A stretch of 64,000 nucleotides of DNA from Ignavibacteria bacterium (GTDB taxonomy: Bacteria; Bacteroidota; Ignavibacteria; Tepidaquicellales; Tepidaquicellaceae), in NCBI GenBank assembly GCA_041649015.1, contig JBAZNU010000007.1:62001-126000 (forward strand), given 5' to 3'. Position numbers and translations under genes: made by a program. Below, one piece after another: positions 36,246 to 45,184 of the stretch. The notes under the pieces are model-generated. The model was not told where the DNA came from, ran no database searches, and saw only the letters and a program-made list of their open reading frames with translations. Position 1 is the first letter of the stretch. Each line of letters begins with the position of its first letter.

Positions 36246-36545
36246 ATTATTTCGCGTTGACAAGAGTCAACGTATAAAATTATTCCGAAAACTCAGGGGC
36301 TGCATCACCGCAAATATCTGATGTAATTATTTGCTTTCCTGAATCCGTGTAATTCCATCACATTATCAAAAATACGTGTTCTATATTGTCCATCAATCAA
36401 ACCCAGCATTTCTTACTTCTTTAATTCTATAAATATGAATGGATTTCTTAAATTCCGTATTTTAACCTTAAATTATTGTATTTCATAATAAACCAAATTA
36501 TTATAGATTTAACAAATTTGTTCCCCCAAATAATTATAACTATAA
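36246..36545. other. 300-base AT-rich spacer
   Basis: It contains a 7-bp hairpin CGTTGAC-AAGA-GTCAACG at 36255-36272, 10 bases after the ywbE stop, which may end that transcript. The rest is AT-rich leader of the serine hydrolase gene with nothing recognisable. Confidence 0.5.
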
Positions 36546-37646
36546 ATGAAAAAACTCATTTACATCTTCTTGGTTGCTTTCAGTGTAACTCTTTTCTCAT
36601 GCACGGAAGATGAAAACAGCAATCCCGTCAATCCGCAGTCTGTGGTTCTTACGGATGAATTAAAGTCTAAACTCAGTTTTGCTGCTGACAGTGTTTTTAT
36701 GCGTATCAGTACCCCGGGTATGATGGCGATTTTTTCAGCGGAAGGCGAAGTTGATTTAGTCTTGAAAAGAGGCGTAAGTAATCTTCTTACAGGCGAACTA
36801 ATGAATGAAGACTATTATTTCCGTATCGCAAGCAATTCAAAACCGTTTACCGGTCTCGCTGTTCTTATGCTTGTCGATGAAGGAAAAATTAATCTCGATA
36901 GTTCAATCACTTACTATCTCCCGCAATATAACATTCCTAACGGTAATCTGATTACTATCCGCATGCTTGGAAGGATGAAAAGCGGATTATTTAATTATTC
37001 CGACGATGGACCTTTCTGGGCTGATTTTGCAGCAAGCGGTTTCACTAAATCTTATACACCCGATTCTCTCCTTGCTATCGCCTTCAGGCATCCTGTTAAT
37101 TTTCCACCCGATGCAGATTATGAGTATTGTAATACTAACACTGTCCTTCTCGGTCTTCTTATGGAAAAAGTTACTGGTATGAAAGCCGATGAAGTTATCT
37201 TCAGCAAAATTATACGGCGGATTGGTTTGCTGAATACTTTCTGGCCCAATACCATATTCCTTCCATCTCCTTATATTCATGGATATTCTGCTGCATTTGG
37301 TCCCCTGACCGAAGCAACAAACTGGAATCCTTCTTGGGGATACACAGCAGGCGCTATAATTTCAAAATTCTCTGACATGAAAATATGGTCTAAGATTGTC
37401 GCTGATGGTTCATTCCTTTCTGAACAAATGAAAGCTGAGCGTTTTAATTGGGTCAATGATCATTACGGTTTTCAGGTTATGAAAGCAGGAAATTGGATTG
37501 GACATCCGGGAAACATGTACGGCTATAACTCGCACTTTCTATACCATACGCAGAAAAAAATATCCATGCTGATTCTTACAAACCGCGAAGATAATACTCC
37601 TGTGGAATATTTTTCTGACGCTTTCAGACAAATAATAGGTAATTAA
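36546..37646 (+). CDS. Class C beta-lactamase-fold serine hydrolase lipoprotein
   Basis: A 366-residue member of the beta-lactamase/transpeptidase-like serine hydrolases (PF00144 type). A lipoprotein signal with Cys at residue 19 (LFSCTED) anchors it outside the cytoplasm. The nucleophile motif is SNSK (Ser96-Lys99), the second motif YCN (Tyr194-Asn196) and the third HPG (His320-Gly322), in place of KTG. This third motif is common in esterase or D-amino peptidase-type members. The substrate is unknown; peptidoglycan peptides or esters are the usual options. It is monocistronic with a strong terminator. Confidence 0.87.
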   Translation: MKKLIYIFLVAFSVTLFSCTEDENSNPVNPQSVVLTDELKSKLSFAADSVFMRISTPGMMAIFSAEGEVDLVLKRGVSNLLTGELMNEDYYFRIASNSKPFTGLAVLMLVDEGKINLDSSITYYLPQYNIPNGNLITIRMLGRMKSGLFNYSDDGPFWADFAASGFTKSYTPDSLLAIAFRHPVNFPPDADYEYCNTNTVLLGLLMEKVTGMKADEVIFSKIIRRIGLLNTFWPNTIFLPSPYIHGYSAAFGPLTEATNWNPSWGYTAGAIISKFSDMKIWSKIVADGSFLSEQMKAERFNWVNDHYGFQVMKAGNWIGHPGNMYGYNSHFLYHTQKKISMLILTNREDNTPVEYFSDAFRQIIGN

Positions 37647-37671
37647 TTTCAATTGAGTCTTTCTGTATATA

Positions 37672-37698
37672 AAGAACCCCGGCATAACCGGGGTTCTT
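37672..37698. terminator. Bidirectional terminator
   Basis: Perfect 11-bp GC-rich stem AAGAACCCCGG / CCGGGGTTCTT with a 5-base loop between convergent genes. Confidence 0.88.
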
Positions 37699-37723
37699 AG
37701 TATAAATTTTAATTATCGAATCT

Positions 37724-39571
37724 TTATTTAACAAGGAACATCTTCTTTACTTCTGAGAAGTTTCCTGCTTCAAGTTTGTACAGATATACACCCGATGTCA
37801 GTTTGCTTGCATCAAATACATAGTTGTAACTTCCTGCTGCTAATTGAGTGTTGACGAGTAATCCTACTTCTCTTCCGAGTAAATCATACACCGTTAACTT
37901 TACTAATCCTGCCTGAGGAATCTGGAACTTTATTGTCGTTGTTGGATTAAACGGATTAGGATAGTTCTGTGATAATGCATAATTCGTCGGTATGGCTCCC
38001 GTTGGGTCGCTGATTGAAATTGAACCGAATGTTACCTTTGCTCTTAAGCTCCAGTATTCTTCGTTTGATTCCGGCATACCTGACGTTACTCCGTTTACGT
38101 ACGAGCCTGGAACGTGACCTCTTAATGTAACCATGTTTACATAGTAGTCTGTTCCGGAATTGTCATTCCATTTTGATACGCTGACGTATCTCCAGTCTTT
38201 AATTGGATCTGCCGGATTTAACTTGCCAAGTACAGGCCATGTTAAACCGCCGTCTTGCGATGCTGATAGCCATATGTCACAGAATACTGTTGTGTCAACT
38301 CCGCCGCCAAAATCCGATGGTACCATGAATGCCACAAATAATGCATTTCCGTCTGCTGATACACCTATGTTTGGACGTCCTAATGATGATAATACGTCGT
38401 TAATTCCAACATAAGGATGGTATCCTACTCTGTTCGTATCTGCAATTATTATACTTCTGTTCGGGTCTGATCCGGGTAATGTATTCGACCAGAATCTTAT
38501 CTTTGCTGGTGCTCCGGGGAAGAATGTTCCGGCTTGTGTTTGTTTTACAGTCTCGAATGCAACCGCTGGTGCATTTCCCTTGTAAACTATACTGACACCT
38601 CTTATGCACCCTAAACTGTCCGTCGTGAAATCTGCATCATATATTTTTAATGGGGCACTGAAAGATGTACCGTTATCCGTTGATTCTATAAACCAGACAT
38701 CTCCGTAATCATTCACCTGCATACTATCATTATTCTTGAATGCCATTCCGATTCTTCCGTCAGCTCCTCTTGCTAACGAATATGTTTCAGCTGCGTCTGA
38801 AGGTATTGTTGTCCAGCCAATCCAGGTCCCAGGTGTTGCGTTAACGTCTGTGCATGTGTTCCATCTCGTTGAATCCATTCCACTGATTGAACCAACAAAT
38901 ACGAATTTGTTTGTTAATGTTAAATCAGTTGTCGATACTGCTCTCGGCCAAATGTATCCTCTGTTTCCTGGGGCGTTTAACTCTGTAAAACCGCCCAGTC
39001 CTGAGCCTAAATCTTTATATGCTTTACCTACGTCTGAATGGTTAACCACTAATGCAGAACCATCTGCGAAACCGTCAATCGCCGGAAATCCGCTCCTGAC
39101 ACTTGGTACGTCTGTTATAAACGTCCATGTTGCACCTCTGTCAGTCGAGTAATAATATTTGCTGCGTCTGCCCGCAAAACCTGGCTGCGGGTCACCCATT
39201 GGACTGTGAACAAATACCGCGTGCACTAAATCCGGATTTGCTGGATCCTGCCAGATTTGTACAGGTGAACCGTTCGAACATAAATCATACAGCGTTCTTG
39301 CTCCAATATCTACAAGCGTTACTGTTATGTCATTTGTAGATTTGTTCGGTGATGATTTAAATTTCTTTAAGAAATCTTTTACTGAAGGTAATCCGTATGT
39401 ATTCGGCATTCCGTCAACTCTTACACCTACTACGGCATCACCAATTCTTTCAACTTTGAACTGTGTGTTCAGGAAATTTAATTCTGCCTGACTAAATTGT
39501 GCGCTTACTGTGTTAAAAGCAAACAATGCAGCCATTCCTAATGTCAGAACAAATAATACTTTCTTCATCAT
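37724..39571 (-). CDS. T9SS-exported sialidase-like beta-propeller protein
   Basis: A 615-residue secreted protein. A signal peptide ends near TVSAQ (about 25). A short propeptide-like region follows, then repeated segments with Asp-box character (STDRGATWTF, ESTDNGTSFSAP, SQDGGLTWPV) typical of sialidase-type propellers. No catalytic arginine triad can be assigned by eye. The C-terminus is a full T9SS sorting domain (NYPNPFNPTTTIKF, TSGVYLYKL). The function is unknown. A long repeat-rich spacer of 1.1 kb lies behind its promoter. Confidence 0.85.
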   Translation of the reverse strand: MMKKVLFVLTLGMAALFAFNTVSAQFSQAELNFLNTQFKVERIGDAVVGVRVDGMPNTYGLPSVKDFLKKFKSSPNKSTNDITVTLVDIGARTLYDLCSNGSPVQIWQDPANPDLVHAVFVHSPMGDPQPGFAGRRSKYYYSTDRGATWTFITDVPSVRSGFPAIDGFADGSALVVNHSDVGKAYKDLGSGLGGFTELNAPGNRGYIWPRAVSTTDLTLTNKFVFVGSISGMDSTRWNTCTDVNATPGTWIGWTTIPSDAAETYSLARGADGRIGMAFKNNDSMQVNDYGDVWFIESTDNGTSFSAPLKIYDADFTTDSLGCIRGVSIVYKGNAPAVAFETVKQTQAGTFFPGAPAKIRFWSNTLPGSDPNRSIIIADTNRVGYHPYVGINDVLSSLGRPNIGVSADGNALFVAFMVPSDFGGGVDTTVFCDIWLSASQDGGLTWPVLGKLNPADPIKDWRYVSVSKWNDNSGTDYYVNMVTLRGHVPGSYVNGVTSGMPESNEEYWSLRAKVTFGSISISDPTGAIPTNYALSQNYPNPFNPTTTIKFQIPQAGLVKLTVYDLLGREVGLLVNTQLAAGSYNYVFDASKLTSGVYLYKLEAGNFSEVKKMFLVK

Positions 39572-40054
39572 AGCTTTTTAATTTGGTTTATAAAAAATTA
39601 TTTAAAATGTTAAAATTTTGATGTTAAAATTTCAATTTAAAAAATCAATTTTAACCGAGACTTAGTTTTAAATATATTTATTTATGTCTTAAAAAACAAT
39701 CTCTAAACAACTTTGATTTCCCTTATTCAAAGGGTTATAATAAAAAATTCTAATTATCAATAAATTTCTTTAATATATTTAATCTTTATTCGAAATCCTT
39801 TGTACTTTCTACCTTTACTCTCAGAAAGCAATTTGTAACTATTGTTTATAAATATACGTTAAAAATCTGCTAAAGATACATTATAACTGCTTCTGTCTAA
39901 ACATTTATATTAAACTATATAATGAACTATAAAATAAACTCCAATTCTCATTTGATATTCTGATAAATTAAGACCGACAACCAACAACTGACAACTAATC
40001 ACCCCCACCTACTTATAATCACAACATTTTTTGTATTTGTGCCACGTTTATTTA

Positions 40055-40126
40055 GTGCAAAAATTTTTACCCCTTCGATTTTATTAATTTCTCTCGGTTA
40101 AACCATGTCATGCAAAAATTTTTGCA
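40055..40126. repeat. Pair of A/T-centred palindromes
   Basis: GTGCAAAAATTTTTAC at 40055-40070 and TGCAAAAATTTTTGCA (a perfect 16-bp palindrome) at 40111-40126. The shared core is TGCAAAAATTTTT. The second is followed by CTTTTTT. Confidence 0.6.
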
Positions 40127-40268
40127 CTTTTTTCCCTGTCCAAATTATTACTTTTATTGTGATATATAATAGATGGGCGTGTATAGATTTGCTCTGCAGT
40201 TTTATGATTTGCTGAAATAGTATTAGAAATTTGACTGTTTTCAGCCACGTTCTAGTGTATTTCTCGAT

Positions 40269-40367
40269 TACTTTGGGTTTTGCTCGGGTGTTACTCGGGT
40301 GTTGCTCGGGTCATGCTTGGGTCTTAATTAGACTTTAATTGGCTTTTAATTGGTCTTGAATTTGTCT
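40269..40367. repeat. Nine-unit 11-bp periodic array
   Basis: Units: TACTTTGGGTT, TTGCTCGGGTG, TTACTCGGGTG, TTGCTCGGGTC, ATGCTTGGGTC, TTAATTAGACT, TTAATTGGCTT, TTAATTGGTCT, TGAATTTGTCT. The sequence drifts from a CGGGT type to an AATTGG type, but the 11-base register is kept throughout. Confidence 0.8.
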
Positions 40368-40451
40368 CCTGTTAATTTGACCATTCCTGCTAATTAATAC
40401 TGACTTTATCCTCAGTTAATCACTAAATTTTGCGTTTTGAAGGTTATTACC

Positions 40452-40572
40452 CATCGAGCCTTCATTGAGCCTACTTCGAGCCTTCATCGAGAACCAATCG
40501 AGAAACCATCGAGAAACAATCGAGAAACCATCGAGAAACAATCGAGAAACCGTCGAGAAACAATCGAAAACA
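40452..40572. repeat. Eleven-unit 11-bp periodic array
   Basis: Three units of CATCGAGCCTT type are followed by CATCGAGAACC and then seven of type (A/C)ATCGAGAAAC, in which the first base alternates A and C. This gives a 22-bp higher-order repeat. The last unit is decayed (AATCGAAAACA). Confidence 0.85.
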
Positions 40573-40685
40573 CTTTTACCCGATCTTGAATCTTATACCC
40601 TAAATCCTTTTTCCAAGTTTTCTTCTAAACTGTGTTTTATTTTAATCTTTATTTTTATAACTTAAATATTGTTTAAACCAATGGT

Positions 40686-41486
40686 ATGAATATTTTTATG
40701 TTTAAAAGCTTAATTTTTGTGATGCTCTTGATGGTATCGTTTGCATTTATTTCATGCGAAAAGAAAAATGATAATGTTATTGACCCGTCGTATGATTCAC
40801 CCGTTATTATTAACGTTTCAAAATCAACCGATACTGTCTCAACAACTTCAGCATCTCCGAATATTTCTTTTGATTTAACTGTTGTTGCGAATGAAAATAA
40901 CGGCAGCCCGATAGCGTCAGTCAATTGTGTACTCGTTGACCCGCTTGGCTCTTCACTCGGTTCTTTTGCTCTTAATTTTGTTCAGGAAGTCTCGAACGGT
41001 AAGCAGTATTCGAAAAATGTAAGTGCCTCCGGTATCTCATGCCTGATAGTCGGAAACTATACCATTCAGGTTGTTGCTAAAAATGAAGCAGGGCTTCTTA
41101 GCAGTCAGGTTAATCTTCCATTGTACGTTAGAAATTCTGCTAACACTCCTCCTTCTATAAGTAATTTAGCTATTCCTGACAGTGTCGTACGTCCCGTTTC
41201 TGGTTATTTTGATATAACATTATACGCGCAGGCAATTGACCCCGACGGTAACTGTGACATCAAAGAAGTCTATTTTTTTGCTTACAGACCTTCAGGATTC
41301 ATTATACCCGGCGGCTCAATACCAATGACGTTAAATCCATCAGGCAGCTGGAGCCTGACTAATCCTGTTACACCAGCTGTTCCCGATTCACTCTACGGTT
41401 ATTATAAATACCAGTTCTTTGCAAAAGACCGCTCCGATGCTGTTAGTACAGGTGTCTGGGATAGTATTAAATTTGTTAGACCTTAA
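40686..41486 (+). CDS. Lipoprotein with Ig-like domains, unknown
   Basis: A 266-residue protein with a lipoprotein signal (Cys near residue 25 in AFISCEKKN). Two beta-sandwich-like regions (about 40-140 and 150-265) contain NTPPSISNLAIPDS and AQAIDPDGNCDIKEVYF, which resemble Ig/cadherin-like modules. I do not recognise a specific family. It is the first gene of a plus-strand run that continues with a FlgD-tailed propeller and two PorV-like proteins, so it may be part of a T9SS-linked surface assembly. That is inferred only from position. Confidence 0.75.
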   Translation: MNIFMFKSLIFVMLLMVSFAFISCEKKNDNVIDPSYDSPVIINVSKSTDTVSTTSASPNISFDLTVVANENNGSPIASVNCVLVDPLGSSLGSFALNFVQEVSNGKQYSKNVSASGISCLIVGNYTIQVVAKNEAGLLSSQVNLPLYVRNSANTPPSISNLAIPDSVVRPVSGYFDITLYAQAIDPDGNCDIKEVYFFAYRPSGFIIPGGSIPMTLNPSGSWSLTNPVTPAVPDSLYGYYKYQFFAKDRSDAVSTGVWDSIKFVRP

Positions 41487-41508
41487 TTTAAAAAAAGAAT
41501 AATTTTAT

Positions 41509-43119
41509 ATGTTGAATAGAATTTTGTTGTTGTTTCTTTTGGCGTTTAGTCTGAACCTTTACGGTCAGTCTATACCCGAAAGTTTTATGCTCGGTAACTT
41601 TAATAAGTCATACGTAAAACAGGATTTGGATAATATCCAGAGCACCGTAGTTACTCCGCATAACAGAATTTGCCCGATTAGTAACTTCATTACCGATGTT
41701 TACAAAAACGGCGATACTGTATGGTTCGCTACAGGCAGCGGTATTATGCGTACTCGCGATAAGTTTAATTCATTCGATTACTATGTAGGTCTTCAGCCTT
41801 TCGGTGATGATGATATCGCAGGTTTTGCTCTTAAAGATAATGTCATTGCTGTCGGTACGGCTGTTAGCGAGCAAATTAGCGGTGAAAGCGTACCCACCGG
41901 TACGGGTATAAAAGTTTCTACTGACTACGGGTACTCGTGGACTGGTTTCTCTCAACCCGTTGACGGTCTGTATGATACTGCTATCGTTTATGGTTCTAAC
42001 ACATTGTATTCTTTGCCCGTCGTCGTTAGACAACAGAATCTCTCTTATGATATTACCATCACAAAAACAAAAAACGATTTAAATAACTATACCATCTGGA
42101 TTACTTCTTTTGCAGGAGGTCTTCGAAAATCAACCGATTACGGTGCTACTTGGACACGCGTACTCCTGCCGCCGGATAACCTCGATAGTATATATACCGG
42201 AGGTACATATACTTTTGCTTTAAACCCTCGCGATAATCTGAATCATCGTGCCTTTTCGGTTAAATCAGTAAACGATTCTACTATTGTTGTCGGTACTGCG
42301 AACGGAATTAATATATCTTCCGACTGGGGTATTAGCTGGAGAAAATATACTAATCAAAATTCAGGCAGCGGTACAAACAGAGTCGCAGGTAATTTTGTAG
42401 TAAGTCTTCATGTCCAAAGATATGGCTCTCAGGAAATAATCTGGGCTGCAACACGAAGAGCCGAAGATAACAACGAAGTTAATGCCCTGAGTTTTACTGC
42501 AAGCAGGGGTCAGGTCTGGTCTTACACTCTAAACGGTTTTTCGCCGAATGGAATATTTTCCAAAGATTCGACCGTTTATGGTCTTACAGACGCTGGTCTG
42601 TGGCGTGCAAGGTTTGGTGTCTTCGATTGGTCTAAACCTTCCTTGATTGCCGACCCCATCACAAAAGATGTTTGTAAAGCAACAAATTTCTATGCCGGAA
42701 ATCATGTCGGAGATACTTTATATATCGGAGGAACGGACGGCTTGCTCAGAACTCGTGAAACCGGGATCGCATGGGCTTCCCCATGGAAAATATTCCGCGC
42801 AAGTGCATGTATAAACTCTGGCTCAGATATAAAGACTTATGCCGCTCCGAATCCTTTCTCTCCGGCGACTGAGGTTACAAGAATTTTCTACCTTACAGGT
42901 AAAACAAGCTCAAAAGTTACTATCAAAATATTTGATTTCGGTATGAATCCGGTGCGGACTGTCATTCAGAACGCCCCGCGTACCGGTACTAATGAACAGT
43001 TCGCTATCTGGGACGGAAAAAATAACGATGGATATGTTATCGCTAACGGAGTCTATTTCTACAGAGTTGAAATTGACGACGATACTCCGCTCTGGGGCAA
43101 AATTATTTTGATGCAATAA
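41509..43119 (+). CDS. Exported propeller protein with FlgD-like C-terminal domain
   Basis: A 536-residue secreted protein. A signal peptide (about 1-20, NLYGQ) leads into BNR/two-component-propeller-like repeats (VSTDYGYSWTGF, KSTDYGATWTRV, ISSDWGISWRKY). The C-terminal 90 residues form a FlgD Ig-like/T9SS-type domain: APNPFSPATEVTRIFY, then VTIKIFDFGM, then IWDGKNNDGYVIANGVYFYR. This variant of the sorting tail is common in Ignavibacteria. It follows the lipoprotein gene by 22 bases and precedes a PorV-like gene by 6, so all are probably in one operon. Confidence 0.85.
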   Translation: MLNRILLLFLLAFSLNLYGQSIPESFMLGNFNKSYVKQDLDNIQSTVVTPHNRICPISNFITDVYKNGDTVWFATGSGIMRTRDKFNSFDYYVGLQPFGDDDIAGFALKDNVIAVGTAVSEQISGESVPTGTGIKVSTDYGYSWTGFSQPVDGLYDTAIVYGSNTLYSLPVVVRQQNLSYDITITKTKNDLNNYTIWITSFAGGLRKSTDYGATWTRVLLPPDNLDSIYTGGTYTFALNPRDNLNHRAFSVKSVNDSTIVVGTANGINISSDWGISWRKYTNQNSGSGTNRVAGNFVVSLHVQRYGSQEIIWAATRRAEDNNEVNALSFTASRGQVWSYTLNGFSPNGIFSKDSTVYGLTDAGLWRARFGVFDWSKPSLIADPITKDVCKATNFYAGNHVGDTLYIGGTDGLLRTRETGIAWASPWKIFRASACINSGSDIKTYAAPNPFSPATEVTRIFYLTGKTSSKVTIKIFDFGMNPVRTVIQNAPRTGTNEQFAIWDGKNNDGYVIANGVYFYRVEIDDDTPLWGKIILMQ

Positions 43120-43125
43120 AATTTT

Positions 43126-44160
43126 ATGATTATGAGAAAATACTTATATATAATAATACTCTTGATATTTGCAGGTACTGCTAATGCTCAGCTTGGCAGT
43201 TATGCAGGAGCATTTGCAAGACTCGGTTTTGGTGCTCGCGGCCTTTCGATGGGTAACGCTCTCGTTTCCGACGCTTTCGGCGATGTCTTCGGTTATTACA
43301 ATCCATCCCTGAGCGTTTTTCAGCAGCAGGGAATAGTAAATGTCGGTTATACTTTTATGTCCGTTGACAGAAAACTTAATTTTGTCTCTTTTGCTAAACA
43401 GTTTAAACTCTCAAACGGTAAGCAGACAGCCGGTATCAGCCTGTCATGGATAAATGCTGGCGTATCCGATATAGATGGCCGGGATAATGACGGACGTTCT
43501 CTCGGTATGCTTTCTACTTACGAGAATCAACTCCTTCTTGGAATGGGATTCATGCTCTCGCCGCAGCTATCAGTGGGTATGGGTTTTAAAATGTATCTTT
43601 CAAAACTTTATGAAGATGTTACAAATTCAAGGGTCGGTATAGACCTCGGTGCAACGTACCTTGCGGCAAAGGATTTAAGCATCGGACTTGCTGTTCGCGA
43701 CCTCGGTGTTAAATACAAATGGGAAACTTCGGAAGTTTACGGCTCTGTTAATGGTACCGTAACTGAAAATCCGTTCCCCACAATCGTTGATGCAGGTGCT
43801 ACTTACAGCCTGCCCAAAAATCTGGGGGTAGTTTCTCTTGGTGTGGGCACTTACATAAACCCAAAGTTCGAAGTTAAAGATACCCTCGGTCTTGTTACAA
43901 AAAGCGATCAGAAAATGAATTTCACAATAAGACTTGGCGGTGAAATTAATTTAAACGATTACGTAAAAGTCAGAGCGGGTATTGATAGAATGGATTTAAA
44001 CACTGACGATTTCTGGGGAAATATTAAACCGGGTGCTGGCATTTCTTTATCAAAGTCTTTTTCTGAAAGTATAATACTCGGTGTTGATTACAGCTTTCAG
44101 TACGAACCATATACTCACAAACCTATGCAGAATATTGGAATTGCATTTAAGTTCAAATAA
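43126..44160 (+). CDS. PorV/PorQ-family outer-membrane protein (first of two)
   Basis: A 344-residue protein with a signal peptide and the family opening AFARLGFGARGLSMGNALVS, then FGYYNPSL and repeated amphipathic strands ending in a membrane-type C-terminus (NIGIAFKFK). PorV-type 14-strand barrels of the FadL fold carry T9SS cargo from the translocon to the attachment complex; PorQ and UPF0164 proteins are relatives. Placement in an operon with a FlgD-tailed cargo-like protein and a second copy supports a T9SS role. Start alternatives are ATG at 43126 or 43132 (MRKYLY). Confidence 0.85.
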   Translation: MIMRKYLYIIILLIFAGTANAQLGSYAGAFARLGFGARGLSMGNALVSDAFGDVFGYYNPSLSVFQQQGIVNVGYTFMSVDRKLNFVSFAKQFKLSNGKQTAGISLSWINAGVSDIDGRDNDGRSLGMLSTYENQLLLGMGFMLSPQLSVGMGFKMYLSKLYEDVTNSRVGIDLGATYLAAKDLSIGLAVRDLGVKYKWETSEVYGSVNGTVTENPFPTIVDAGATYSLPKNLGVVSLGVGTYINPKFEVKDTLGLVTKSDQKMNFTIRLGGEINLNDYVKVRAGIDRMDLNTDDFWGNIKPGAGISLSKSFSESIILGVDYSFQYEPYTHKPMQNIGIAFKFK

Positions 44161-44179
44161 TCATTTTATATTTTAAAAG

Positions 44180-45076
44180 ATGAAGAAATTAATTTTATTA
44201 ATAATAGTTCTTGTTTATACGGCTCCTGTCTTTTCTCAGAATGATGGAGCTGCAAATACTGGTCTGGCTTACTTGAAACTCGGTATCGGCGCAAGGTCTA
44301 TCGCTATGGGCGAAGCCTTTAGCTCACTTTCTGACGATGGTACTGCATTTATATACAATCCCGCGCGTATGAATGCCAACGAAAACGGTAATGTAACCGC
44401 AATGTTTAATAAAACAATGCTCGATATGACTACAAACTATGTCGGTGCTAAGTTCAGAATTAAAAAATTCGGTGTAGGTATCGGTCTGCTTAAAACAACT
44501 ATCAGCGATATAGAGGTGCGTAATACCCCCGGGGCACCCCTCGAAAAATTCAATGCTGATAACTTCTCAGGCGGTATTAGTTTAAGTTATGAGGTTTATA
44601 AAAATCTTGCCGTGGGTATAACAGGAAAACTATTGTACGAAAAGATTTATATTGACGAAGCTTCTGGTTTCGGTATGGATTTCGGTGCGAACTATATGTA
44701 TAATAATTTCTCTTTTGCAGCTGTCTTGTCTAACGTAGGCTCTATGAATGCTCTTAAAAATTCAGAAACAAAAATGCCGACCTCGCTCAGGTTCGGTGCA
44801 AGTTATAATTATAAAAAGGATAACCTCAGTTTAACAGGCGCTGTTGACGGTTACAAGGTACTTGACGGCGGTAATTTCCATGGTCATTTCGGTGCCGAAG
44901 GCGGCTACAAGGATTTCGTATTCCTTAGGGTAGGTTATATGTCCGGATACGATAACAAAGGCTTCACAGCAGGCGTTGGATTTAAATATAAATCTTTATA
45001 TCTCGATTATGCCTTCCAGCCGTATTCAACAGGATTCGGATCTGGAAACTCCCTCTCTCTGGGATATAATTTTTAA
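44180..45076 (+). CDS. PorV/PorQ-family outer-membrane protein (second of two)
   Basis: A 298-residue barrel protein with a signal peptide (about 1-20, PVFSQ). The family opening reads AYLKLGIGARSIAMGEAFSSLSDD, then AFIYNPARM. Repeated strand pairs follow, and the C-terminus SLSLGYNF ends in Phe, as expected for outer-membrane barrels. It is distinct from the previous PorV-like protein; the two share only the family pattern. It lies 19 bases after it and just before the glycosyltransferase run. Confidence 0.85.
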   Translation: MKKLILLIIVLVYTAPVFSQNDGAANTGLAYLKLGIGARSIAMGEAFSSLSDDGTAFIYNPARMNANENGNVTAMFNKTMLDMTTNYVGAKFRIKKFGVGIGLLKTTISDIEVRNTPGAPLEKFNADNFSGGISLSYEVYKNLAVGITGKLLYEKIYIDEASGFGMDFGANYMYNNFSFAAVLSNVGSMNALKNSETKMPTSLRFGASYNYKKDNLSLTGAVDGYKVLDGGNFHGHFGAEGGYKDFVFLRVGYMSGYDNKGFTAGVGFKYKSLYLDYAFQPYSTGFGSGNSLSLGYNF

Positions 45077-45142
45077 CCATAAACATTGTGTTGTGTCTTT
45101 CGTGAAGAATAAGACTAAATGACGAGTATCTTAAAATATTTT

Positions 45143-45184
45143 GACGAGGAAAAGAATATGAAATATGTATATCTTTTCCTCGTC
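45143..45184 (+). promoter_or_regulatory. Perfect inverted repeat around an internal start site
   Basis: GACGAGGAAAAGA (45143-45155) and its exact complement (45172-45184) flank a 16-base loop, then ATTTTTC. The left arm contains the GAGGA that would serve as ribosome binding site for the ATG at 45158-45160, and that ATG sits in the loop. In RNA this is either a translation-blocking hairpin or an attenuator. The function is inferred. Confidence 0.6.

Larger units (their letters stand above)
39572..40685. other. 1.1-kb repeat-rich non-coding region
   Basis: The longest gene-free stretch of the window. 39572-40050 is AT-rich without clear structure. It then holds two near-identical A/T palindromes (40055-40126), a nine-unit 11-bp array (40269-40367) and an eleven-unit 11-bp array (40452-40572). 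A short frame over the second array would encode only repeat-derived residues (ETIEKPSRNNRETVEKQ) and is not called. Confidence 0.7.

Noticed and set aside
40269..40572. CRISPR array
   Set aside because: Units are 11 bases without distinct spacers, and no cas genes are in the window.
40465..40665. Short plus-strand frame of 66 codons
   Set aside because: Its sequence comes from the 11-bp array, with repeat-derived ETIEKPSRNNRETVEKQ-like residues and no family pattern; no ribosome binding site.
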